Shown: positions 1 to 8,525 of the stretch, piece after piece
Position numbering within the stretch: the first letter of the stretch is position 1
Layout: each line of letters begins with the position of its first letter
Origin: [Clostridium] citroniae WAL-17108
Lineage (GTDB): Bacteria > Bacillota > Clostridia > Lachnospirales > Lachnospiraceae
DNA: 64,000 bases
Reading direction: 5' to 3'
Assembly: GCF_000233455.1 (NCBI RefSeq)
Contig: NZ_JH376420.1
Location: 2,130,786-2,194,785, forward strand
Program-made: the position numbers and the translations under genes
Notes under the pieces: generated by a model
Seen by the model: only the letters and a program-made list of their open reading frames with translations
Databases searched by the model: none
Told to the model about the DNA's origin: nothing

Positions 1-84
1 GCCATCTCCAATGGACAGGTCCACCTGGTCCAGCCCCTTTACGCCGTTGCTGTATATTTTGGAAACATGTTCAAATATAATCAT
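1..84 (-). CDS. phnC: Phosphonate/phosphite ABC transporter ATPase, N-terminus only
   Basis: Only the first 28 codons are in the window; the gene runs off the left edge. The visible start reads MIIFEHVSKIYSNGVKGLDQ, the typical opening of a PhnC-type ATPase, in which the conserved aromatic and the 'NG..aL..v.l.i' stretch precede the Walker A loop. The Walker A motif itself is outside the window. It starts 23 bases after the end of phnD in the same direction, the usual phnD-phnC order, so it should supply the ATP-driven motor for the PhnD-delivered substrate. Another ABC ATPase class cannot be excluded from so little sequence. Confidence 0.75.
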   Translation of the reverse strand, partial: MIIFEHVSKIYSNGVKGLDQVDLSIGDG

Positions 85-107
85 AACGCGTCCCTTTCCA
101 TCCAACC

Positions 108-1025
108 TTACTCAGCTGCTTTTGCCGTATAGTCCTTTACCGTATCATACACAGAGTCATTTGCTTCCTCATATCCCTTGTGGTTCCATAAGGACATGGC
201 CTCCTGGCCTGCTTCATCATCTTTCATGTTCAGGAACACTTCCTTGACCTTTTCCTTTAATTCCGGCTCCATATCTGTCTGGACCGCAATGGCGTCATTG
301 GGAATGTCCCCTTCCGTGAGGTAGAGGACCCTTAAGTCCTTCAGCAGGTCATGATCTGAAAACTTGGACGCAAACACGTTCCTGGCGCCCTCAAAGACAA
401 AGCACGCATCCTGCTGCCCGCTTAAGACAGCGGTCATCTCACTTGGGATATCATTGACCGTGGTGAGGGTGCAGTCCTTGGTTGGGTCAATTCCCAGATC
501 CTTCATCTCCGCAACCGGATAAATATAACCGCTGGCCGAATTGGGGCTTAATGTGGCGATTCTTTTGCCCTTTAGATCCTCCAGTGTCTGAAGGTCACTG
601 TCTGCCTTTACCAGCACCTCTCCCTTAAAGGTTCCACTGAGCTTTCCCTCCTCAGGAAGGCCTGTCTCATGGCTGTAAGCTCCCAGCTGTGAGGTCAGGA
701 TCGCCTGCGCCGCTTTCTGATCCCTGGCCTGCACATAGGCGGCCGGAGGCATGATCCCGATATCCACCTTTCCTGAAGCCATGGCTTCCACAATGGTGGA
801 ATAATCAGTGGCCAGTGTTACATTTACTTTACATCCCAGCTTTTCAGACAGGTATTCTGCAAAGGGTTTTGCCTTTGCCTCCATGGAACCGTCATTATTG
901 GTGGGTACAAACTGAACATTTAACTCCTTTGCCCCGGCAGATGCCTCTTTTTTACCGCCGCATCCGGCCAGCGCCAGCAGGCTTAACCCCAATGCTAATG
1001 TACAGACCACAACTTTCTTTTTCAT
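108..1025 (-). CDS. phnD: PhnD-type substrate-binding lipoprotein (phosphonate/phosphite/phosphate)
   Basis: A 305-residue extracellular binding protein that captures an oxyanion such as phosphonate or phosphite for an ABC importer. The start at 1025 (MKKKVVV) is preferred over upstream in-frame codons because an AAAGGAGA ribosome site lies just before it and a lipoprotein signal follows at once: a basic start, a hydrophobic core and the lipobox ALAGC with Cys22. The mature part shows the PhnD-family pattern: 'NVQFVPTNNDG' at the first strand, 'PFAEYLSEKLG', 'SGKVDIGIMPPAAYV', and the 'LKGKRIATLSPNSASGY' and 'VLSGQQDACFVFEG' hinge segments. It is followed by phnC. Exact substrate specificity is not readable from sequence. 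Confidence 0.9.
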   Translation of the reverse strand: MKKKVVVCTLALGLSLLALAGCGGKKEASAGAKELNVQFVPTNNDGSMEAKAKPFAEYLSEKLGCKVNVTLATDYSTIVEAMASGKVDIGIMPPAAYVQARDQKAAQAILTSQLGAYSHETGLPEEGKLSGTFKGEVLVKADSDLQTLEDLKGKRIATLSPNSASGYIYPVAEMKDLGIDPTKDCTLTTVNDIPSEMTAVLSGQQDACFVFEGARNVFASKFSDHDLLKDLRVLYLTEGDIPNDAIAVQTDMEPELKEKVKEVFLNMKDDEAGQEAMSLWNHKGYEEANDSVYDTVKDYTAKAAE

Positions 1026-1131
1026 GTCCCTGTTTCTCCTTTCGATGATACCGCTGTTTTCTTTGTCTGTTACCACTCCCAGCGCACAGGGGAACACACG
1101 GTTGTGCACTGAGGGCATATGAATCATAAAA

Positions 1132-1159
1132 AGTATACCAGACTGATTTCCCATTGCAA
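1132..1159 (-). promoter_or_regulatory. Predicted sigma-70 promoter of phnD operon
   Basis: On the minus strand a TTGCAA -35 box (1154-1159) is followed after 16 bases by TATACT (1132-1137), with a TGG extension before the -10 box. This places the transcription start near 1125, about 100 bases upstream of the phnD start codon. It is prediction from sequence only. Confidence 0.55.
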
Positions 1160-1161
1160 AA

Positions 1162-1173
1162 TGACCTATGTCA
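1162..1173. promoter_or_regulatory. Palindromic Crp/Fnr-like operator
   Basis: TGACCTATGTCA is an inverted repeat (TGAC-N4-GTCA) flanked by A-rich and T-rich sequence on its two sides. It is centred about 42 bases upstream of the predicted phnD transcription start, touching the -35 region, which is the standard class II activator position for Crp/Fnr proteins. A Crp/Fnr gene is transcribed divergently from the same region. The pairing of site and regulator is inference. Confidence 0.45.
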
Positions 1174-1233
1174 CATTTTGTATAATGTTTACTTACATTT
1201 TACGCCAATTTTCCAAAAAACCGCCTCCCGCTC

Positions 1234-1262
1234 TTGCGGCAGACCGAAACCTTGACTATAAT
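1234..1262 (+). promoter_or_regulatory. Predicted promoter of the Crp/Fnr regulator gene
   Basis: TTGCGG (1234-1239), a 17-base spacer and a perfect TATAAT (1257-1262) give a strong housekeeping-type promoter with a start near 1269. It rules out in-frame start codons upstream of 1269 for the regulator gene. Confidence 0.65.
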
Positions 1263-1302
1263 GGGAGAGGAAAGGCCATCAGGCGGCAGAGGGAGGACTG
1301 AC

Positions 1303-2004
1303 ATGAGACGGGAGTATGATGAAGAAAAACTGCATTCTTATATCCGGGACAACCATCTTGAAAACTATATGTCCGCTGATATTTTCACCATCTCAGAACT
1401 GCTCCTGTTTGATAAAAATGATTATCTTGTGCAGGCCGGATATCCCGCCGACTACCTGTGTTTCCTTGTAAGCGGAGAGGTCATCATCTCCTCCTGCTCC
1501 ACCAATGACAAGAGTACCTGCATCAGCTACTGCCGTCAGTTTACCATTATCGGCGAAGCCGCCTCCCTGTGGCAGATGGCGCCCTGCCGCAGCGTCAAAG
1601 CCCTGACCCGGTGCACCTGTATCGGCATCAACCTGACCAAACACCGCCAGATTCTGTTAAACGATCTTTTGTTCCTGCAGAATATATGCCAGATCCTTAC
1701 CTGCAAGCTGAACTCTGAGAACGAACTGTCCCAGACCTTGTCGGAACCGCTGGAGGTACGGCTCTCCCGTTTTGTCCTTACCTATTCCGTCAACCAGATC
1801 TTTACATTTCAGCTGACCAACTGCGCGGATATCCTTAACACCAGCTACCGCCACTTGCTGCGGATGTTAAAATGCTTCTGCGCCATGGGCGTCCTGGAAA
1901 AAGCCAGAAACTGTTATGTGATCGTGGACAGGAAACGGCTGGAGGAGATCGCAAACGGAACCCTTGTGATCGGAAATCCCCAGGGAGGGGAACCGGTCTC
2001 CTAA
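1303..2004 (+). CDS. Crp/Fnr-family transcriptional regulator
   Basis: A 233-residue DNA-binding regulator. The start ATG at 1303 follows a GGGAGG ribosome site by six bases. Residues of roughly 20-130 form a cyclic-nucleotide-binding-type beta barrel ('LVQAGYPADYLCFLVSGEV', then 'IIGEAASLW'), and about 165-225 form the winged helix ('FQLTNCADILNTSYRHLLRML'). I see no clear N-terminal iron-sulphur cysteine cluster like that of FNR, and the ligand is unknown. It is a plus-strand gene that diverges from phnD and ends facing rny. A palindrome between the two divergent promoters makes control of phosphonate uptake its likeliest job, possibly with autoregulation. It resembles the YeiL-like branch, but this assignment is uncertain. 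Confidence 0.85.
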   Translation: MRREYDEEKLHSYIRDNHLENYMSADIFTISELLLFDKNDYLVQAGYPADYLCFLVSGEVIISSCSTNDKSTCISYCRQFTIIGEAASLWQMAPCRSVKALTRCTCIGINLTKHRQILLNDLLFLQNICQILTCKLNSENELSQTLSEPLEVRLSRFVLTYSVNQIFTFQLTNCADILNTSYRHLLRMLKCFCAMGVLEKARNCYVIVDRKRLEEIANGTLVIGNPQGGEPVS

Positions 2005-2032
2005 AGCGCGGCGGTATAATACCCATATAAAA

Positions 2033-2080
2033 AATGCCCTAAAACCTCAGAATCTTATATTCTTACGGTTTTAGGGCATT
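2033..2080. terminator. Bidirectional hairpin terminator between convergent genes
   Basis: A perfect 14-bp inverted repeat (AATGCCCTAAAACC at 2033-2046 and its complement at 2067-2080) with a 20-base loop that contains a second small inverted repeat. An A-run on the left gives a U-rich tail for minus-strand transcripts, and T-rich sequence follows on the right. It can end both the Crp/Fnr gene and rny. Confidence 0.8.
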
Positions 2081-2099
2081 ATCTTTGTTTTCTAATTCA

Positions 2100-3650
2100 C
2101 TACTTCGCGTAGTCGGTAACCCGGCTCTCACGTATTACATTGACTTTAATCTGTCCCGGATACTCAAGCTCGTCCTCAATTCGCTTCGAAACATCTCTTG
2201 CCAGCAATATCATATCGTCATCGCTGATCTGCTCCGGAACAACCATGATACGAACCTCACGGCCTGCCTGAATAGCAAAAGACTTGTCCACTCCCTTAAA
2301 GGAGTTGGTGATATCTTCTAATTGTTTTAATCTGTTTGTATATGTCTCCAATGTCTCACGTCTTGCACCAGGTCTAGCAGCAGATATGGTATCAGCTGCC
2401 TGAACAATGCAGGAGATGAGGTTGGTGGGTTCAACATCGCCATGATGGGATTCCACTGCGTTCAGCACGGTTGCGGACTCTTTGTACTTCTTACAAAGAT
2501 CTGCTCCCAGCTGTACATGTGTACCTTCCATATCATGGTCAACGGATTTACCGATGTCATGTAATAAACCGGCACGTTTTGCTAAACGTACATCCACTCC
2601 AAGTTCCGATGCCAGAAGTCCTGACAGCTGGGACACTTCAATGGAATGCTTAAGGGCATTCTGTCCATAGCTTGTCCTGAACTTCATCTTACCAAGTAAC
2701 TTAACCAGTTCGGGGTGAATTCCATGGATACCAACCTCAAGACAGGCGGCTTCGCCTTCTTCCCTCATGTTGTTCTCCACTTCTTTCTGTGCCTTCTCTA
2801 CCATTTCCTCAATTCTGGCCGGATGAATACGTCCGTCCACAATCAAACGCTCCAATGCAATTCTTGCAACTTCTCTACGTATTGGATCAAATCCGGATAA
2901 CACAACTGCCTCCGGGGTATCGTCGATAATCAATTCCACACCAGTCAGGGTCTCCAAAGTACGGATATTGCGGCCCTCACGTCCGATGATGCGTCCTTTC
3001 ATCTCGTCATTGGGAAGCTGTACAACAGAAACTGTTGTCTCGGCCACATGATCCGCGGCACAGCGCTGTATGGCTGTCACCACCAGATCCCTGGCCTTCT
3101 TGTCAGCTTCTTCTCTTGCCTTGTTTTCAAGTTCCTTAATTAATTTAGCAGTGTCATGTTTTACATCTTCTTCAACAGATTTTAAAAGATATTCTTTTGC
3201 TTGTTCGGAGGTTAGACCGGATATCCGTTCCAGTTCCTGTATCCCCTGCTCATACTGGGCTTCCACTTCAGCTGTGCGCTTACTGAGAACATTTTCCCTT
3301 CTGACCAGGTCAGCCTCCTTCTTTTCCAGGGCATCTGCCTTTTTCTCAACGTTTTCTTCTTTGCTTAATACACGTTTTTCATAACGTTGAAGTTCCGCTC
3401 TTCTTTCCTTGGTTTCCTTCTCTAATTCATTTTTCGTCTTTAAAGATTCTTCCTTGGCTTCCAGGAGAGCTTCTCGCTTCTTTGTCTCTGCGGTTTTTAA
3501 TGCTTCATCTATTATTTCCCTTGATTTCTCTTCTGCACTTCCTACTTTGCTGTCGTACTGCTTACGCTCATAGTTACGTGCTGCAAACCAAGTAATAATA
3601 GCCACAATTATCATAGCGATAATCATCATAGGGACCATTATCTCTGACAC
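2100..3650 (-). CDS. rny: Ribonuclease Y
   Basis: A 516-residue membrane-anchored endoribonuclease that starts mRNA decay in Firmicutes. The order of parts is canonical: an N-terminal membrane helix (about 5-22), a long charged coiled coil (25-190), a KH RNA-binding domain with [10 protein letters not shown] at 219-228, and an HD phosphohydrolase domain with LLHDIGK at 362-368 carrying the metal-binding His-Asp pair. Length matches the family. Translation begins at a GTG at 3650, supported by AAGGAGG seven bases upstream. It lies downstream of recA-recX but has its own promoter and ends at a strong terminator. Confidence 0.97.
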   Translation of the reverse strand: MSEIMVPMMIIAMIIVAIITWFAARNYERKQYDSKVGSAEEKSREIIDEALKTAETKKREALLEAKEESLKTKNELEKETKERRAELQRYEKRVLSKEENVEKKADALEKKEADLVRRENVLSKRTAEVEAQYEQGIQELERISGLTSEQAKEYLLKSVEEDVKHDTAKLIKELENKAREEADKKARDLVVTAIQRCAADHVAETTVSVVQLPNDEMKGRIIGREGRNIRTLETLTGVELIIDDTPEAVVLSGFDPIRREVARIALERLIVDGRIHPARIEEMVEKAQKEVENNMREEGEAACLEVGIHGIHPELVKLLGKMKFRTSYGQNALKHSIEVSQLSGLLASELGVDVRLAKRAGLLHDIGKSVDHDMEGTHVQLGADLCKKYKESATVLNAVESHHGDVEPTNLISCIVQAADTISAARPGARRETLETYTNRLKQLEDITNSFKGVDKSFAIQAGREVRIMVVPEQISDDDMILLARDVSKRIEDELEYPGQIKVNVIRESRVTDYAK

Positions 3651-3698
3651 AGGAGCACCTCCTTATTTAATTTTCATTGTACTAACTACAACGTATTA

Positions 3699-3727
3699 AT
3701 TTTATACTTTTTTCAGAATTATGTCAA
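3699..3727 (-). promoter_or_regulatory. Predicted promoter of rny
   Basis: TTGACA (minus strand, 3722-3727), a 17-base spacer and TAAAAT (3699-3704) lie about 50 bases upstream of the rny start codon. The match is close to consensus. It lies in the short gap after recX, so rny is probably transcribed independently of the SOS-controlled recA-recX unit. Confidence 0.65.
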
Positions 3728-3775
3728 GTATCTTCCCTCTATTTTCCCGTTAATACAGTCAATATAGACAAATTT

Positions 3776-4402
3776 TCAGTCCTGCCAATTCTGGTCCATA
3801 TGGTCCGTTAATTCCCGTATAACTCGGTTGATTATCTCATAAGAATACCCTTTTCTGCCTAAATAGGCAGATAATCGGCCCTTTTCCTCATATGAAATCT
3901 CTCTTTTCCCCCTCAAACGCTTGCACAAAAGCTGTCTGGCGCTTTCCTCATCATCCACTTTGGATTGTGAAAAAGCCTCCTCAATATACTCCTGGCACAC
4001 TCCTTTTTGCTGCAGATCATAGACCAGCTGCCTGCGGCTCTTCTTCTCACCATAGGATCGGATATAGCTGTCTGCATAGTCCCTGTCATTAATAAAACCA
4101 TACTCCTTCAGGAAATTCATGGCATAATCCACCGCATCTTCGGGGTATCCGCAATCGGAAAGCTTTTTTTTCATCCAGGATTCTGTCTTGCCTGAGGATT
4201 TAAGCAGATATAGGGCGCGCTCCTTAGCCCGCCCTAATAATACCTCATCCAGGATCCTGCGGTAAACCGCTTCCTCCAGTTCCTTTCCCTCTTCTATGCC
4301 AAACCGTTCCACCTCACCTCTGTATAAAACAAAGGCAAAGCCTTCCTCAAGGAAGACTTTGCTCTTTTTCTTATCTACAGGGGTGATGGATGTGACCATC
4401 AT
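3776..4402 (-). CDS. recX: RecX, regulator of RecA
   Basis: A 208-residue RecX protein, which modulates RecA filament growth and activity. It has the three-helix repeats typical of the family ('[19 protein letters not shown]', '[13 protein letters not shown]', '[15 protein letters not shown]'). Its start overlaps the recA stop codon by four bases (ATGA), so translation is coupled to recA and it belongs to the same SOS-induced transcript. A second ATG directly after the first could also be used. Nothing appears truncated. Confidence 0.93.
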   Translation of the reverse strand: MMVTSITPVDKKKSKVFLEEGFAFVLYRGEVERFGIEEGKELEEAVYRRILDEVLLGRAKERALYLLKSSGKTESWMKKKLSDCGYPEDAVDYAMNFLKEYGFINDRDYADSYIRSYGEKKSRRQLVYDLQQKGVCQEYIEEAFSQSKVDDEESARQLLCKRLRGKREISYEEKGRLSAYLGRKGYSYEIINRVIRELTDHMDQNWQD

Positions 4403-5535
4403 ACCAGCCCGGGAGCATCTTCGGTCTTAGCTCCCTCCGGTGCCTTGGTCTTCAAGGTCTTGGCAGCTGCATTCTCAGCCGCCTCCATAGCTTCTTCGGC
4501 TCCCGGCAGCTCATATCTGGCCCTTACCTTTGCCTCCACCTCAGCCATCATGGCCGGGTTATCCGCCAGGTACTGCTTGGAGTTCTCACGGCCCTGTCCA
4601 ATCTTGGCACCGCCGTAGGCAAACCAGGCACCGCTCTTCTCTATGATATTCTCCTTAACTGCCAGGTCCAGGATATCTCCTTCCTTGGAAATGCCCTTGC
4701 CAAACATGATATCAAATTCAGCTTCCTTAAACGGAGGCGCGATCTTATTCTTAACCACCTTTACCCGGACACGGTTGCCGGTCACTTCCCCGCCCTGCTT
4801 TAAGGTTTCGATCCTGCGCACATCCAGACGCACGGATGAGTAAAACTTCAGGGCACGTCCGCCAGTGGTGGTCTCCGGGTTGCCAAACATAACCCCTACC
4901 TTCTCACGGAGCTGGTTGATGAAAATAACAATACAGTTGGACTTGCTGATAACAGCAGTCAGCTTACGGAGGGCCTGGGACATCAGTCTTGCCTGGAGGC
5001 CAACATGGGAATCACCCATCTCTCCATCGATCTCCGCCTTGGGAACCAGGGCAGCCACGGAGTCCACGATCACAATATCAACGGCGCCGGAACGCACCAT
5101 GGTCTCAGTGATCTCCAGGGCCTGCTCTCCGTTATCAGGCTGGGATATGTACAGGTTATCAATATCCACGCCGATATTCCTTGCGTACACGGGATCCAGG
5201 GCATGCTCCGCATCGATAAAGCCGGCAATCCCTCCCCTCTTCTGAACCTCCGCCACCATGTGCAGCGCAACCGTGGTCTTACCGGAGGACTCCGGTCCGT
5301 AAACCTCTATGATCCTTCCCTTGGGAACACCGCCCAAGCCCAGGGCAATGTCCAGGCTGATGGAGCCGGTGGGAACTGTCTCGATATTCATATTAGCCCT
5401 GGAATCCCCCAGCTTCATCACGGATCCCTTGCCATATGCTTTCTCTATCTGTGTCAGGGCCGCATCAAGGGCCTTTAACTTCTCTTCTTTATTCATATCT
5501 CTGTTGATTATATTACTTTTCTCTTCTCTGGCCAT
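4399..5535 (-). CDS. recA: RecA recombinase
   Basis: A 378-residue RecA, the ATP-dependent strand-exchange protein and SOS co-protease. The Walker A loop GPESSGKT is at 80-87. The L2 region includes '[20 protein letters not shown]', and the core '[11 protein letters not shown]' is intact. The start at 5535 is chosen because GGAGG lies five bases upstream. Farther upstream in-frame codons fall before the predicted transcription start and are excluded. It has a short N-terminal extension before the usual '[13 protein letters not shown]', so initiation at that inner Met is possible but lacks a ribosome site. It is followed by the overlapping recX gene. Confidence 0.98.
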   Translation of the reverse strand: MAREEKSNIINRDMNKEEKLKALDAALTQIEKAYGKGSVMKLGDSRANMNIETVPTGSISLDIALGLGGVPKGRIIEVYGPESSGKTTVALHMVAEVQKRGGIAGFIDAEHALDPVYARNIGVDIDNLYISQPDNGEQALEITETMVRSGAVDIVIVDSVAALVPKAEIDGEMGDSHVGLQARLMSQALRKLTAVISKSNCIVIFINQLREKVGVMFGNPETTTGGRALKFYSSVRLDVRRIETLKQGGEVTGNRVRVKVVKNKIAPPFKEAEFDIMFGKGISKEGDILDLAVKENIIEKSGAWFAYGGAKIGQGRENSKQYLADNPAMMAEVEAKVRARYELPGAEEAMEAAENAAAKTLKTKAPEGAKTEDAPGLV

Positions 5536-5549
5536 CATATCCTCCAATG

Positions 5550-5562
5550 CGAACAAATGTTC
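5550..5562. promoter_or_regulatory. LexA (SOS) box
   Basis: CGAACAAATGTTC matches the Gram-positive LexA/DinR operator CGAAC-N4-GTTC. It lies just downstream of the predicted recA -10 box, overlapping the start-site region and about 15 bases upstream of the recA start codon, a position suited to repression. Confidence 0.85.
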
Positions 5563-5575
5563 TCTAACAGTTACA

Positions 5576-5604
5576 ATCATAGTATAATTCAATGAAAATG
5601 TCAA
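5576..5604 (-). promoter_or_regulatory. Predicted promoter of recA-recX
   Basis: Minus-strand TTGACA (5599-5604), a 17-base spacer and TATGAT (5576-5581). The LexA box lies immediately downstream, as expected for an SOS-repressed promoter. Confidence 0.75.
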
Positions 5605-5674
5605 CCACTATTTTCCCGGGATTCCCCCTTTCCACGCTGTTCTTTCCTTGTGAGTACCGGGCGAACCGCCCCTT

Positions 5675-5748
5675 CACAGGTGCCTGTGCATGCACCCAAC
5701 AGACCGCGCCGCGGCGCAGACCAAAGCTGTCGCAGGTAGATGCCTGCG
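5675..5748. repeat. Cluster of short GC-rich palindromes
   Basis: Within the gap between the acyltransferase gene and recA there are successive palindromes: CACAGG-tg-CCTGTG (5675-5688), TGCATGCA nearby, GCGCCGCGGCGC (5706-5717) and CGCAGG-N6-CCTGCG (5731-5748). No T-run follows, so they are not a textbook terminator. The rest of the gap (5605-5864) has a direct repeat AGGAAGGTTTGGC near 5775-5805 and no convincing gene. Confidence 0.5.
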
Positions 5749-5864
5749 GAAGTAGTTTTAGGATAGCATAGAAAGGAAGGTTTGGCAACAGGAAGGTTTG
5801 GCGGCAGGAAGGCAGCAGGGTTCCTCTGCCTGTCTGCATCCGCCTGTCCCTTTTGGCTCTCGCC

Positions 5865-6908
5865 TTAGCGGTTGCCGGAAAGAATGCGGTATAGTCCGGG
5901 TGAAAAGCGGGTCAGGACTTTTACCAGCAGGGTATTGATGGCTACCATCATAAGGGGCATGAAAAAGTAGGCAGCCAGCGCGGAGGCCGGGTGAGAAGGC
6001 AGGATCAGGGCTCCTGCCTTGTTAAAAAGGCGGACCCAGGCAAAGTGGATGGCATAGAGGAAAAAATTATGCTTCATCCACTCCCCGGCCAGGGGAAGGG
6101 GGAGAACCGCCAGGACGGACCAGACAGCGGCAACGCCCCATACCCGGTACAGGACGATCGCAAGAGCCCTGCCATGCAGAAGGCTTCCCGGAAGGGACAA
6201 AAAAATGAGCAAAAGCAGGGCAGAACCCAGGAGGGCAAACAGCTTTCCGGCGTGTGCCGGGCGTGCTTCAGCCCCTGCCCCCCATGCAGTGCGGTGAAGG
6301 CTTATATAGGCGGCAATGCAGAAATAGAACAGGGCATCCATGTTCAGGTGCGGAAAATCCCAGCCTTTCCACAGGGCAAAGGCGATCAGGAGCAGGGCCG
6401 CTCCCCCGGTCAGAGTCCGTCTAAAAACAGGATAGATAACAGGGGCCAGGGCAATGAGGATAAGGAGCTGGTACAAGTACCAGAATACGGGATTATAAGC
6501 GTAGTTTATAAGGGCATCCAGAAGGTTGGGCAGGTTAAAGGGAATGGGAGGTTTTCCTATGAGGCCGTGTATTGCCGGTATATGGGTGACTGCCACATAC
6601 CCTGCATAATACAAAAAATTCCAAAGCAGATAGGGAATTAGGATGCTTTGAATGCGGGATCTCCATTTGGCGGCCAGAAGGGACCACTGAAAATTGCGGT
6701 AGAACAGATAGGAAGACACCATGAAAAAGCCGGGCACTGCGATCTGTCCCAGGTCTTCGCCCAGAATACGTTCCAGACGGCCCGCACGGGCAGCGGCCTC
6801 TGTGGCTCCCAGGTATAACTCTGCATTAAACGAATGCACCCATATGACAAGGATACTGAACAGAAATGTGATCCAGTAGATCCGGTTGCGAAACTGCCTG
6901 TCTTCCAT
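5865..6908 (-). CDS. Membrane acyltransferase, acyltransferase-3 family
   Basis: A 347-residue integral membrane protein with about ten hydrophobic helices and the family opening 'RNRIYWITFLFSILVIWVHSFN', in which the His of the early 'WVHS' matches the conserved catalytic-region His. Such enzymes (OatA and exopolysaccharide acyltransferase relatives) transfer acyl groups, often acetyl, to sugars of surface polymers or peptidoglycan. The start at 6908 is chosen for the GGGGAGG site nine bases upstream. It stands alone between prs and recA, so its substrate is not indicated by neighbours. No extracellular SGNH domain is present. Confidence 0.8.
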   Translation of the reverse strand: MEDRQFRNRIYWITFLFSILVIWVHSFNAELYLGATEAAARAGRLERILGEDLGQIAVPGFFMVSSYLFYRNFQWSLLAAKWRSRIQSILIPYLLWNFLYYAGYVAVTHIPAIHGLIGKPPIPFNLPNLLDALINYAYNPVFWYLYQLLILIALAPVIYPVFRRTLTGGAALLLIAFALWKGWDFPHLNMDALFYFCIAAYISLHRTAWGAGAEARPAHAGKLFALLGSALLLLIFLSLPGSLLHGRALAIVLYRVWGVAAVWSVLAVLPLPLAGEWMKHNFFLYAIHFAWVRLFNKAGALILPSHPASALAAYFFMPLMMVAINTLLVKVLTRFSPGLYRILSGNR

Positions 6909-7237
6909 AAAAGATATCCTCCCCTTGATAATGGTGTTCGCCAAAAATCTCCTGGCACTCAGATTTGAGAGATGGGTTTTTGTCGGTTGTACATAAATTT
7001 GTGAGGCGTACACGGTGTGTACGTTAAATCAATCTGTGTGCGGCCGGCGGGAAATCAGCCGCAAAGATAGGTGCCGGGGAAACTTCGATCGAACACAATG
7101 TACGCTCCCGAAAAAGAAAGACCGCTTCCCGGGACCTTACAGCCCTCATTACCGGAAAACGGCCTTTGGATCATTTGCGAACAGCAGGGTTCAGACACAT
7201 ACTGTGCTGTGTCGCCCACCGTACCTACGCTAAAGAC
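6909..7237. other. Intergenic region with a perfect short palindrome
   Basis: This 329-base gap upstream of the acyltransferase gene and downstream of prs holds CGTACAC-ggt-GTGTACG (7007-7023), a perfect 7-bp inverted repeat that could be an operator for the acyltransferase gene. I find no convincing promoter, coding sequence or U-tailed terminator in the rest of it. Confidence 0.4.
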
Positions 7238-8407
7238 CTAACTGCGGTACTGTGCCAGCAGCTTGTTGATCCTCTTGGTAGGTGTGAGCAGATCGCTTAA
7301 TGAAGCATCATGATTCAGGTTGTCAATGATAAGGGCAATGTACTTGCTCATATCAACGTCAATGTAATACGGTCTTTCAAGCAGGTCAGGAGTCTGGTAA
7401 ACCAGGTTGGTGGTCAGGATCCTGTCTATGATACCCTTTTCATAGTACTCGTCAAACTTGGTAAGCCCGCCGGTAAATAGACCAAAGGTGGCGCATACAA
7501 ATACCTTTCTGGCTTTTCTGCGCTTCAGTTCCTTTGCGACATCCAGCACGCTTTCCCCTGATGAGATCATATCGTCAATGATCAGCACATCCTTGTTCTC
7601 CACGCTGGCTCCCAGGAACTCATGGGCCACGATTGGATTACGGCCATTGACGATCCTTGTGTAGTCACGGCGCTTATAGAACATACCCATATCCAGTCCC
7701 AGCATGTTGGCAAAGTACACGGCACGGCCCGTACCGCCCTCATCCGGGCTGATGACCATCATGTGGTCGCTGTCGATTTGAAGATCGGTCTCATTTTTCA
7801 GAAGGTATTTTAAGAACTGATAAATCGGCTGAACCGTCTCAAATCCCCTGAGAGGAATGGCGTTCTGGACACGTGGGTCATGGGCGTCAAAGGTAATGAT
7901 GTTCTCCACTCCCATGTTTACCAGTTCCTTAAGGGCCAGGGCACAGTCCAGGGACTCCCTGCCGGAGCGCTTGTGCTGTCTGCTCTCATATAAGAAAGGC
8001 ATGATCACATTGATCCTGTGGGCCTTGCCCGCAGCGGCCGCGATCACACGCTTTAAATCCTGAAAATGGTCATCGGGAGACATATGGTTGGTCATTCCAA
8101 AAAGGGAATAAGTGAGACTGTAATTACATATGTCAACCATGATATACAGGTCATCCCCACGGATGGACTCAAGTACAAGCCCCTTGCCTTCGCCAGAGCC
8201 AAACCTGGGCGTAATCGCATTTATAATATAGGAATCCCTTTGATATCCTGAAAATGCAATCGTAGATTTGTGCTCGCTCTCCCGCTCCCGTCTCCAGTCT
8301 ACCAGATAAGCATTTACCTTGTCCCCCAGTTCCGTACAGCTTTTCAGCGGAATCAGACCCAGCGGTCCTACCGGGATAGTCTCAATGATCTTTTCCTCAT
8401 ATAACAT
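7238..8407 (-). CDS. prs: Ribose-phosphate pyrophosphokinase (PRPP synthetase), long form
   Basis: A 389-residue enzyme making PRPP from ribose-5-phosphate and ATP for nucleotide, His and Trp synthesis. The PRPP-binding loop VLIIDDMISSGES is at 274-286, and 'NVIMPFLYESRQHKRSGRE' (133-151) corresponds to the ATP-binding flexible loop. 'ITFDAHDPRVQNAI' is also family-like. At 389 residues it is longer than the usual ~315. The extra length is at the N-terminus and in loops, a form I associate with Clostridia. AGGAGG lies nine bases before the ATG. It has its own promoter. Confidence 0.93.
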   Translation of the reverse strand: MLYEEKIIETIPVGPLGLIPLKSCTELGDKVNAYLVDWRRERESEHKSTIAFSGYQRDSYIINAITPRFGSGEGKGLVLESIRGDDLYIMVDICNYSLTYSLFGMTNHMSPDDHFQDLKRVIAAAAGKAHRINVIMPFLYESRQHKRSGRESLDCALALKELVNMGVENIITFDAHDPRVQNAIPLRGFETVQPIYQFLKYLLKNETDLQIDSDHMMVISPDEGGTGRAVYFANMLGLDMGMFYKRRDYTRIVNGRNPIVAHEFLGASVENKDVLIIDDMISSGESVLDVAKELKRRKARKVFVCATFGLFTGGLTKFDEYYEKGIIDRILTTNLVYQTPDLLERPYYIDVDMSKYIALIIDNLNHDASLSDLLTPTKRINKLLAQYRS

Positions 8408-8461
8408 GGTTTTAATCCTCCTGTTTTAGCCGGCGGCCTCTTTGCCGGACCGGCATATACT

Positions 8462-8491
8462 TTTATACCATCATTCTCCATGGTTCGTCAA
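8462..8491 (-). promoter_or_regulatory. Predicted promoter of prs
   Basis: Minus-strand TTGACG (8486-8491), an 18-base spacer ending in TGG and TATAAA (8462-8467), placing the start about 50 bases before the prs ATG. Confidence 0.6.
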
Positions 8492-8492
8492 G

Positions 8493-8514
8493 GGCATATC
8501 CCTTAGGGATTGCC
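8493..8514. terminator. Hairpin between dnaC and prs
   Basis: GGCA-N-TCCC-loop-GGGA-N-TGCC forms an interrupted inverted repeat immediately after dnaC. There is no U-run, so it is either a weak terminator for dnaD-dnaC or an operator that abuts the prs -35 box. Confidence 0.35.
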
Positions 8515-8525
8515 ATGTTTTGCGG

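Noticed and set aside
1234..1302. Upstream extension of the Crp/Fnr protein from an ATG-like start at 1234
   Set aside because: This segment contains the -35 and -10 boxes of the gene's own promoter, so it cannot be translated from that promoter. A good ribosome site marks 1303.
5536..5604. Longer recA start at 5604
   Set aside because: It lies in the -35 box, upstream of the predicted transcription start and of the LexA box.
5991..6641. Long plus-strand frame of 216 residues opposite the acyltransferase gene
   Set aside because: The composition is that of an antisense frame (Gln/Gly/Lys-rich), with no family features. The minus strand encodes a clear membrane acyltransferase.
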